Assembly: GCF_000003815.2 (NCBI RefSeq)
Contig: NC_049980.1
Coordinates: 32,360,044 to 32,424,043 of the forward strand
From: Branchiostoma floridae
Lineage: Eukaryota > Chordata > Leptocardii > Amphioxiformes > Branchiostomatidae
Reading direction: 5' to 3'
DNA length: 64,000 bases
Below are positions 37,901-49,900 of this stretch, piece after piece (the stretch's first letter is position 1; each line of letters opens with the position of its first letter). The notes beneath the pieces are model-generated. The model did not search any database. It saw nothing but the letters and a program-made list of their open reading frames with translations, and was not told the origin of the DNA. The translations under genes were made by a program, and so were the position numbers.

Positions 37901-40900
37901 TTTGGGTAGTGTAACAAAAGAGGACAAATGCTTTTGCATGGGTTTCCACAATTACAAGCTGGACTTACAACAACTACATTGCGGGTTCGCAAACTCTGAC
38001 TCGAACTGTGGTGTGTGAGTTAAATTTAGGGGTAACGGGAACTGAAACTGAAGTAAGAAACAGAGGCGGGCACACGGATTTGGTCCATATTTTCCGGTCA
38101 AGCTGCTCCGCTTGTACAACGCAACATCTGGATAATCAGATAAATTCTTGTATACACTGTCTTTACCTCTGTGGACCCAGTGAACGCGACTTTCTGGATG
38201 TCCATGTGTTCCGAGATGGCTGCTCCGGCTGTTGGTCCGTAACCGGGCACGATGTTTACGACTCCAGGCGGGAAGCCGGCCTAGGAAAAAAAGAAACTCT
38301 TAGAAAAAAAGAAACTCTTAAAAAGTTCAGGCCTTTGTCCGTCCTTGCTGCGTTATCACTAAACTATAGTACATAAAACCGAGACAACCGAGTCAGTCAC
38401 AAACAGTTAATGAACAAAAAGATACTGCTTCTTAAGATACTGACAATGAAATTTAAAAAAAAAATGTCTTACCTCCTTGATGAGCGCGGCCAGGTACAGT
38501 GCGCTGAGCGGCGTCTGCTCGGCCGGCTTCAGCACCACCGTGCAGCCCGCACACAGCGCAGGCGCGAGCTTCCACACCGCCATCATCAGTGGGAAGTTCC
38601 ACTGGAGAACAACCGGAAATAATAGATTTACTTCCGGGTCAAAGTCAGCAATGTAACGTTCACATTTTTTGAAATTTCAAAATTTGATTTCGTAGTACAG
38701 CTTCTTGCATTACATCGCCTTTCTCTAACGTATTGAATTGATTTAACATTAAACGAGTAAAGTCAACTGAAGGTATTTTCAGTTCCAGATTATTTCAAGT
38801 ACAAGTTCAATACAAAGCACTGACGACTTTTAGAGAATCATAACAGCAACAAGTGTAGGTCTGTATGCCTTTTTATGTAAAGCGCAGCCAGCCGCTTCAA
38901 TTCAACGTAATTCGTAGCTGCATCCCTCAAATTTGTGTGCCTGAATTTAGCTCAAAGCGAAGCCAGGCTGCCGAATTCAACGTAATATACAGTCGTTGCC
39001 TTTCTGAATTTAAAGCAGCCCGACTATAACTTTATATAGTTTCTGTCAGCTTGACAATAATTATGTGTTAGTGGTTTACGAAAGGCTGAAACTGAAGCGA
39101 CGAAAACGAAGCAACACAATACCACAAGATCATATTTCCTAACCATCCCATCAAATCACTCCATATACTACACTAATCCTTTATGCTTGTGGGTCTTGCC
39201 GTCCCACTGTTTCCGACAAGACCACCTTCCACCGGCACGCAAAATCTCCATTCCACTTTAGAAAGACTAATCATTAATTCTTGTGCGGCTGTACATGTCG
39301 TCCCTATTTTCCGACAAGTCCGCAACAACAAGCTCAAAACATACTAGTATTATTACGTCATCATTAACTTTAACTCATTAACACGGCAAAATGGCGACAC
39401 CCCTTCCTATCATGCAACATGCCCTTGGGACGAAACTCAACACTCCCTTGAGACAAATATGGCGGCGCCCAAGGTTGCCAACGAAAACAATCCAGGTTCT
39501 GCTATCGCAAACCTGTAAAAAGTTCGTACCGGAATGATGGCGCCGCAGACTCCGACAGGCTCCCTCCGCGTGTAGGTGAAGTGCGGCCCGTCTGGCAGGG
39601 GTGGGACAGGAGAATTAGTGGTCGAACGTACGTACATGTACATACAGTACAATACATCATATCCGAGAGATTACCAAACACCTTTAGCTCAAGGTATCTG
39701 TACGTTAACTGTTTGTTTGTTTGTTTGTTTGTTGTAAGAGAGTTGTAGTCATTACAATGCCGTAGAAATCGGTTACCCTAACCTGTAGGAATAGTGTTGC
39801 CCCTAGGAGGTGAAAGTATCTTACCTGTAGGAATAGTCTTGCCCCTATGAAGTGAAAGTGCTTACCTGTAGGAATAGTCTTGCCACTATGAAGTGAAAGT
39901 ACTTATCTGTAGGAATAGTCTTGCCCCTATGAAGTGAAAGTGCTTACCTGTAGGAATAGTCTTGCCCCTATGAAGTGAAAGTGCTTACCTGTAGGAATAG
40001 TCTTGCCCCTATGAAGTGAAAGTGCTTACCTGTAGGAATAGTCTTGCCCCTATGAAGTGAAAGTGCTTACCTGTAGGAATAGTCTTGCCCCTATGAAGTG
40101 AAAGTGCTTACCTGTAGGAATAGTCTTGCCCCTATGAAGTGAAAGTATTTACCTGTAGGAATAGTCTTGCCGTGGATCTTGTCGGCCCAGCCAGAGAAGT
40201 AGCGTAACGTTCCCATGGAGCCTTGCAGGTCCACAAACATCGCCTGGATGAACGGCTTCCCGTTGTCCAACGTGTCCAGGCTCTAAAACATCGCAAAACA
40301 ATCGATCAATTAATCAATGAATGAATCAGTCATTATTGAACTAGTTTGATTGTAACATCCAACCCAAAAATTGGACTCACCAAAATTTTCGACTGAACAG
40401 CACCAGTCTTTGTCAAGGAAGTTTTCAAGTCCTTTACAAAGACCGGTGCTGTTCAGTCGAAAATTTTGGTGAGTCCAATTTTTGGGTCGGATGTTTCAGT
40501 TAAACTAGTTCAATGATGAATTCTACCAACACAGATGAACTTTCAAGTTAAAATTAATCAGTCAATCAAACTTTAGTGCACAACGATTGTAATGGATACA
40601 GTGTACGGTAAGTGTCCAAACATTATAACAAGTGTAATATCTACACTATTACAACTATAGGAAACAGAAACCGCATAAAAAAAGTAAAAGGATGGTGGTC
40701 AGAATGATCAGAAGACTTTGTGTACATGACAAGTTATAAAATTATACAATCTTTTTTGCGTAGAGCGCCGCTTTGTTTTCACCCATAGTATATGCACATA
40801 CTCGATAATCATCATATATGGAATCTTACCTGATCGGGTATACTGGAAACCCCCAAACAGTGTGGGGAAAAATCTTTGGCAGAGGAATGAATTTGGCTAG

Positions 40901-43900
40901 ACACCGGAAGGTCAAAGTTAACTCACCGCCAGGTACATGGAGTCTCTCTCTATGAGGTCCGCCAGCTTACTCAGGAGGCGTCCTCGCTGCGATGCGTCCA
41001 TTTTCCGCCAGGGAGACCCCAGCTGAAACGCCTCTCGGGCAGCCTTGACGGCCTTGTCGACATCCGCCTACAAAAGAACATGAAGACGAAAATAGTAAAG
41101 ACGACATGTGATATCAAACGACGTCGATGCTATCAATGCATTGTTTTTGTTTGTTTGTTTGTTTGTTGTTTGTGTGTGTTGCAAACTTGCATAGCCTGTA
41201 AACCGCCTGTAGGAATATTAAACACACCAGTTTTGTACAGTAGTTACACACCGTGTAAGATCCAGTCACGCTGGGAAGGACCTCTATTCTTTTCGATATA
41301 ACGTGTGGTGGGTTCTTTAACGTGCTCGATGCGTGGCTCTCCCCACACACGGAACCTCTGGTTTATACGTCACATCCGTCTCTAGCCGGACCTAGGCACT
41401 AATGTTCACCTGAGTGAAGTGACGAAATGGGCCGGGTGTAAAGTACCTTTCCCAAGGGTACAATATGGGGCCTTTCCGGGGTTCGAACCCAGAACCTTTA
41501 GAATCTAGTCAACCACATTAACCACAAACCCACAATGGCACATTGCAATTGTCATTGTGGTGCAATTATCGGAGGTCTGCGAAGTGCGCGCAAAGAAAGC
41601 GCTGTACACAAAGAAAGCTTTAGCAGTGGATTCTTAATCTCCAAGCAGATCCAACAATGGCATAAGATAATACCAAACTGGCAAAGGAGTGTAGCTAAGA
41701 GGTGCCCATTTGCCCGGTAGCGAAACACACTCCTAGGCCGACTTCACTCCAATGCCGGCTAGCTTTTGATAGTATGCTACCGTAGGATCTGCTTGGAGAT
41801 AGTGGATTCTCACCATATAGCATAATTTCCAAGCAGATCCTACGGTAGCATAAGATACAGGTAGTATCAAAAGCTGGCAGATGAGTGAAGCCAGCTTAGG
41901 AGTGTGTTTCGCTAACAATTGGATGTCACCTTTTGGATGACTACACTCGTTGGCCAGTTTGGTACTATATCTTATCATGTCATTGTAGGAGCTGCTTGGA
42001 GATTAACTTAGACTACTATATAACATATAGCAGTCAAAGTAGCCACATTGGCCACTTGCCATGTTATGTCACTAATAGGTACGGAACTTTCGTGATCTTC
42101 ATTTCCGAAGCCTGCTCCCTGCACAATAACATCAGCGCGTCTGCGTCATGTGAAAACGCGAAAACAGCCGGCATATCGCCGTTCTGGCGATGATAACTTC
42201 CGTGCAGACAAATCGGTTCGGACTTGTTAGCGGGGCGGTGCGGACAGCCAAACGGCAGGGGCAGGAAGGAGGTGTCAGCCCGCAAATATCGCCTGTAATC
42301 GGGTTTCCTTCTCCACAACAAATCTCCATTAATTTTCTCGCGTGTGCTTCGTCTCCGCAGGTTGAACCGGGTCCAACACAAACCGCGCGGAGATTGGGTG
42401 GCGTTGTAAATCAGCCCGGTGTCACAGTCCGGGCCCCTGTTGGGCCGACCCCGGTGTAACAACCTGTTTGTTCGCCCAGTCATTGTCGCCCCCCTGACCC
42501 CCCTGTGTTGTCACAATATCGCCTTGCTTTCACAATATATTTTCGGACACGCGACCAGACGGCCCAAGGACAGGTGGTCTGCGGTACCGCACAGTTGTCA
42601 GGCGGCAAGTGCTTTAATAGGGTGCTTCACAGTAATAGAAAAGTTAGGTTCTAAAGGCCCAGGGTTTGAATCCCTGGCATGCCCCAACGTTGTGCTCTTT
42701 CAGCACGTATTTCCGGAATTCCACACTGGGATCAGGTGAAAATGAGTACCTAGCGGTTAGGGTTGTCATTTCGGTTGGTACGTTAAGCTGGAGGTTCCGT
42801 GTTAGAGGATAGTTACGCGTCGAGCACATTAAGGAATCATCGAACCTATCGAAAAGAGTAGGACGAGAAGGGTCTTTCCCAGTGTGAGTCGATCAAACCT
42901 TACAGTCTGGTCTCCGAGATGACGTACTGAGGTCTCCGAGATGACGTCTTGAAAAGGTGATAGTCACCTGTCATATCAATCCTTTCAGAACGGTGAAAAA
43001 CCTCAATTAATAGAAATCAGGAAAGAAAACATGACACAATCTTGAAACCCAAAACACCATAAGGGGCATCTCAGACGGATGGACAGAACATAGCGAGTTG
43101 TTGGTGATCACGCTATTCGGAAGAACTCTTTTATAGGAAAAATATTTTGGTTGAATGAGGCTGCCGTCGCCGGAGCCCCTTCCAACGATAACAACAAAAA
43201 TGAACGGTGACGTGAGCGCGAGAAATCCCAGCCTCGCCCTGTGGAGTCTCGTTTGTGTAATGTTACCCCTCCCAGGTCGACACAGATATATCGCCTCCCC
43301 TCCCATCCATACCGACCCTAATCCAACTGTCATCTCGTCGGGCCGCCGTCTGCACAGGCCCCGCCGGGGTTGGGCAGGGTCGCGGCCTCGCTATCGATCA
43401 CGAGCCGGTCCGGACAAGAGCAAACATACCACGGGACGTCCCGGCCATCAATAACTCCTCTGGAATGTGTCCGTACAGCTTCAGATGCGTACTGGTACCG
43501 CTTCCGTACAGCTTCGCCTGTCATATCAGAGACATGCCGCCTACGTCACATGTCCAAACCGGCGGGGCCCGGCCGGGCAGCTTTCCGGAACGAAAAGTAT
43601 GATACGGAAGACTAGCCTGGTATCCAGCCGTATTATACTGAGCTGCCGAGTCTTTTTTGTCCTCTCCACATCAGAAAAAGTCGTATGTGTATCATTTTAC
43701 GTATACATTTCTATTTTTCGTTTCTACATACAGCCCAACCGGGCCCCGGTTTGGAAATGTGATGCGTCAAGCTTGCGTCATTGCGGGGTTCGTTCTCTGC
43801 GTCACAGTTTTTTTTCCGATCATACGGTATTGCATAATACGTAGACTTAGAAGACGACAAAGTACACAAAAAGTAAGTAAATTCGTTCTTTATCTTTCGA

Positions 43901-46900
43901 ACCCCACAGTGACGCAAGCGCAGTGAGAGTGCACCTTTAGCGACCCTGCCTCTCGACGGGATCTGGGGATCAGGACGTTTCGGCACCTGCCTGGACAGCT
44001 CGGCCCCTGGACAGTTCGGCCACTAGTCGCATAGGACGAGTTAGAGCGGTGTGAGATCTTTAAAGTGACTCGCGGCATGGCTCTCCTCAAACACGGGACC
44101 TTCGGCTCTACATGTCATCCGAGGAGACGTCCGTAGACGAAACTATGTACCCATTTTCCCATGACTCAGGTGGGGAAAAGGGTGTTAAGTGGCTTTCTCA
44201 AAGGCACAACCCCAGGGCCTAGTAGAGATTCGAACCCAGAACCTGTAGATTCTAAGTCAATGACCCTAAGCTCCAGACCACCTTGCCATCCTTGTGATGA
44301 CAATGATTCATCGCTTCCCAACCCTGGCGACTACCAGAAGCCTCCCTCTCACGACGTGTACGTTATCATTATCACACCGCCGGCAGTCGGAAAACGTGAG
44401 CAAGGCCAAACTATCTGACATGTCCACCCAAACAAACCTCGCCTAACTCACGCGATAATGGGGGACAATCAATCACGGTGGAGTCACCCCCCCCCCCCCC
44501 CCAAAAAAAAACAGCATCGTACTGCCCGATTTCAAATTCGACAGAGGATCGAGCAAATTTGTTTGCAAATTGTAGCAATATCAAATTTGGCCCGGCGGTC
44601 GACCGACGAATATCGCCCGATCCCCGCATGAACGAGAGAAGACATGGCGCAATACTGAAGAAAATGTCATTTTTAGACCTCGCAGACTCGTCGACCAATT
44701 GCTTTGATTTATAAATTTCGTGCTCTGTGACAAGGGTATATATAAGACAGCGCGATTATATGTAAGGGATGTTCTATTTTCCCACAATAGAGAGCACAAT
44801 CGCATGCCACGAAGACCGTTAAGGCCACAGCAAGTAAATTTCATGGATGATATCAGCGCGCACATTAATTTTTCGCCAGATTTTGAAAAAAAATTCCCTC
44901 CAGAAATGGTGAACAAGACAAGAAAGTACCAAAACGGGAGGATATATAATGTGTGTGTGTGGTAGCCTTGATTGTACTTGTAGAAGTAGCACTAGTGAGG
45001 TACATGTAGCCATGACCGTTGCAGAAGTGAGACTAGTTAGATGGTTAAAGTGGTAACCATGACTGTAGTTGTCAACTTGTCTGTCTTGTTAAGTAATACC
45101 AATTTAAAACACTAGTGTCACTTTGTCCACCTCTTGAATATAGAAGTAAAAGGTTTGTTGGTTGCGACACTACGTTTTGTCTCTTCAAATTGTATTACAA
45201 TTGTTTATTTGGAAGTTTAGAACTCTTAACATTTGGGATCTGCACAGGATTTCATCCCTAAAATCTACTTTCTGTCGACCTACTGGATGTAACCGATTCG
45301 ATGAGAACCAAAATAAGACCTTGTCGTTTTGTGCTCCTAGAAATAATCTATCAGTGTCAGGAGAACGGATGACATGAAACAGCGCCAACACCATGGAAGG
45401 ACGCTTGTTTGCGTCCTGTACAAGTTGCAACACTTTCCAAAGGACCGAAGATTATTAGTCTAAGACTTTACGGCGAAGCAGTGGAAAACCAATTTGGCGA
45501 TAAGAGTGCACATAATTCTTACAGCCCGGAGACAGTTTCCGGAGGGACCATACGGAAAAGGGTTTTTGCTTAGCGGGTGAGGAATGACCTGTGTGCCCGC
45601 TATAAATCGTCCGATATCCCTGTCGCTCAAAATCTGGGCCCAGAGCGGTCAATACTCCCCAGAACTAGAACTGTGGACAGGTCGGGAGATATCCAAATGT
45701 TCTCACTTCTGAGGGAAAAGCCGTGCGTCGCATACTGATACATGTAGTTCCTGTGTTTGAGGAGAGCCACACCTGGAGCACGGTGAAAAACCCACCACAC
45801 TTATCGAAAAGAGCAGGGGACCTTCCTGTTGTGAGTGGATTAAACTTGACGTTCTGGTCTAAAGGTTGGCATTTGAAAAGATGATATGTCATATTCAGCG
45901 ATGTCTTTAATTTTTTTATTGCCCCACTCATTATTTGGAAGGGCATCTTGTTAAGTTACTATGTTAAATCTATCAGTTAAACCCTGGATTAAAATCATTT
46001 TCATCAATTTAGTGCCAAGAAGTTCTGATTTTGGGGATGGACTGGGTGATTTTTTTCCGCCCCAACAAATTTCCATTTGAGAGGGAAGGACAGCACTGTG
46101 TCCATCCTCCCGCATACGTGGTGAATAGATATCATCATACGTTATCTTTTACCTCCATGAAGAATGGAGGTATAGTTTTTGGTGTGTCTGTTTGTCTGTC
46201 TGTTTGTGTTTCCGGATATTTGTGGTCATCATAACTCTGGATGTATCACAATGATATTCAGTAGGTAGGTAGGGGGTGAGAAGACGAAGGTCAAGGACGA
46301 TTTGGGGGCCCCTAGTATGTGACCTTGGTACTGCAGCAGACCTTCAATTTTTTGTATCCTTTAACCTATAGACATGCTATGGTCTTAATTTTTTGCTGAC
46401 AGATAGCTTGTGATGTAAAGAAGAAGACAAGTGGTGTATGTTTGGGCCCCCTAGCAGCTTGTTTTGCTAGTGAAGCTAGTGATGTAAGGAAGAAGTGGTG
46501 TATGTTTGGGCCCCCTACCAGCTTGGTTCAATAGTGAAGTTGTTTTTACCTTGTCTCCCTCCTGGATGTGACAGATCTCCTCTCCGGTGGCGGGGTTGAT
46601 GGTCGGGAAGGTCTTGCCGCTCTCAGACTTGTGCCACTCGTTGTTGATGAAGATCTGTAGAGACGGAAGAAAAATCAGGCGGCCGGTAAATATACAAACT
46701 GGCGGACTACACTCGAGCCGACATAAACAAGCCGAGAGCAAACGACGCAGAAGAAAGAGCACGCGACAGTTGCAGGCCCTTAAGTGAAAAACATGCGGCG
46801 CTCCGCTTTGAACCAGGTGATATTTCATGTCGCAGCGAGACAGCATGTTGTGATTAAGGTTTTCTTTTATGTCAACAACTTTTTGAAAACCTTGTCAGCA

Positions 46901-49900
46901 AAATTTCTGTTGTAAACTTAGGAGGGACTACAAGACGGTCATACAAGTAGTCGACGAGGTTTGCCCTGATTCTTACTACCTCTAATTCTAATTTAAATCT
47001 TGTATGATTTGCAAAGTTTGAAAACTCTATAATTCTAGACTAAATCTTGTATGATTTGCAAAGTTTGAAAACTCTATAATTCTAGACTAAATCTTGTATG
47101 ATTTCCAAAGTTTGAAAACTCTATAATTCTAGACTAAATCTTTTATGATTTGCAAAGTTTCAAACCTCTATAAAGATCTAATAGATTTAATGCATGAAGT
47201 TATTTTTGTAGTTAGTTACATTCACCTTTCACTAGAAGTCTAGACAATGTGAGCGCTCTGCGGCTGCTGAGGAGACTAAATATTTGACAGATCGATCACT
47301 CAACGAAATTCATAGGGAAAGATCTTTTTTTTTTAATGTTTTGTGTCTTGTTATCACGTTTTTACATTATATTCCAAGTATGAAATCAAGCTTCACACAA
47401 ATCCAATTGTGTTCGTTGTACGGTCGGTCTAGCCTCTACCAGGCTCCACAGGTCGCTGGAAAATTAGTAGAAATTGGCCAAATAGACCGAAAACACGCCA
47501 GAGGAGTTAGATGGCCGCGCCTAGGAGTACCTTAGGTCGGAAACTGTGCTTCACGTGTAGGTCAGCTACAGTCTGCCAGCTTATCTTATGCTACCGTGAC
47601 GCGTATGATCTGCTTGGAGAGTAGAAGATATCATTGAGATCGGGCGGAGGTCTGGTTAGACCCCTGTCACATTATCCACGATCGTCGGGCGTATCGATGG
47701 AAGATCGACAGAGGGTTGCGCGTATTTTTCACCTGAAAACCGTCTCTGTTACATATAAGACATACTTTGTACCTTGTACAATTGTTGTGCAATAAAGCCA
47801 TTACTAAGTATTATAAGCGAGGCTCGGGCGATTGCCGCAGAATCGTCGTCCGATCGATTTTCGCCAAATGTGACAGGCGTATAACCAGGCTAGGTGTCCC
47901 TGGACCTGTGCCCGCGCAAACTTCCGCTATTAGCGGCACTTGTTCCGCCTGATGTCCGTAACGCGGTGGCAGGCCGGGCCTAACGACGTTACTAACAGTA
48001 GCCACAGTCGTGTTGCTGTTATTCTAGTTACCGGAGCCGGAGTTACCGAGAAAAGTCTCCGGCACAACCCGCGTCTCGTCCGGCGCTCGCGGCCTGGCGT
48101 GTTCCCGTCAATAAATAAATAGATTATAAATCACGCTGATTATTCTCGGGGGCTGCGCCGTAAACACACATAAATCATGTCGGGCGGGGCAGAGAGCCGA
48201 CAAATCCAGGCCACTGATGGAGGAACGGTGACCTGATTTTCATATAGTCTCTACCTAGGATCGCGTGCTGTTCCCTGGCCGGTTATATTCCTCTGGCCGG
48301 CTTACTCCTCTATTTGTTCCATTTCTACGATTTTTCCAGCGATCCGGAGTCTGGTAGAGACTATGATTTTCACGGGACCAAGGCAGTCTCTACCAGACTG
48401 ACTACGGACTGAAAAAAAATTGCCAGGGGAGTTTTGCTACCAGAGGAGTTGGTCGGCAGCCTAGGGGAAACATGAACCTAAGCGTGGACTGACTCCTCTG
48501 GCCGATTTCCCGATTGTTTGCCGAATTCTACGACCCCCGTACCCCACAGGAAGGCCTGGTGGAGGCTATGACTGAGGGCGCGTAGCCCTGACACCGCCGG
48601 GAACTCTGACCAAAAACCTACCTGGCGTCCTCAGCTAAACTAGGACGGCCGTAAATATGTCATATGCCATGTGTTATACAAATCCTAGGGTAGGGAGGCC
48701 AAACGGAAAGGTTCCTGGTGAAAGCATATTTGAAGACACATACCACACTGTTAGAGTCTGAGAATAGTACCACACGGACCAGTTACTAGTTAGTGGACAT
48801 TTCACAGTCATTTCAATTCGGGGAATTATAATTTTATTGCCTGTGAAAGTGAGAAAATAACAAATATTGTTCTTCCAACTGACTGGACGCGAGATCTCTA
48901 GATAAAGACTGACCACGTCTGTATCTGTAGTGGACATTTCAACACCTGCCATGGTTGCGTAGTCTATATAACGCACTATATAGAGGCCGAACTGGCTAGC
49001 CTCTACCAGGCTCCGCGGATCGCTGGTCTAATACTAGTAGTACAAATTGGACTAATACAGGGAATACTATGGTGGGGCAGTCGGTCGCGCGCCATACTCT
49101 TCAGGTTAGGTTCTGGCTTGTCTTTGTGCGTTTTTATCATGCTTTCTATTTTGTACTGTTTTCTTTATGTGTTTTATATGCGGGACAACAAGGCTGGACT
49201 CCAGGCTATTTAAAGAGAACTAACATTTAAAAGAGTGTGTTTTAGTTTAAGCGCCCTCAAAAGCCCGTCACACAGAACATGCTAATAAGACTATATGTTA
49301 CGTTTCCACTTCCGAAATATCTACAAACGTCATAGGTGTCCAGCACGTCCTGTTGTTATCGCGAGCGCTTCCTCGCTAATGAACCCTCGTCAACAATGCC
49401 GTCATTCGCGCGCACTTGTTTGTCGAGTAGCGGCGAGAAACGTCAGGAGCTCGCCGCGCGTTTGATATACGGCCGCTGTTTAGCGAGTGTTTGCCAATTT
49501 GCTGGGCTCATACAGTAATGTGTAAGATAACAATGCGCGGGGTGATAGCGGCGCGTCTCGCGTGCAGAATTAATGAGGATTAAATTAGCGGAATAATTGG
49601 TTGAATGGCCGGTAACTGCGATGGTCGATGGGCGCCTGTAAATCAACCTGACACAGCCGTCTCTATGTAAGGCTGGGGCGTGCTTATGACGGACATTTCA
49701 GGTGTAGGCGGGTAATACAAGCACAGGTACGGTAATTCTAGAGATGGTACCAGATCTGGACCCAATCAGGAAATCATAGCCGTCATACACTCCTGTGCAG
49801 CTAAGAGTTGGCATGTTTAGTACTCAAGATAAGGTAGGAAATGAAGTGCATTTCAATGTACCCTGTAGCTGAGAATACAGTGATCATTTTATAATTTAGT

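Noticed and set aside
39781-40150. CRISPR-like regularly spaced repeats
   Set aside because: Units are contiguous without unique spacers and derive from exon 4; this is a eukaryotic minisatellite.
42064-42483. 139-codon minus-strand frame in ALDH intron 2
   Set aside because: No homology evident, no flanking splice sites matching ALDH phases, GC-rich region where long frames are expected by chance.
44225-44296. tRNA gene candidate
   Set aside because: Only a B-box-like phrase is present; no cloverleaf, and copies are dispersed, so a SINE head is more likely.
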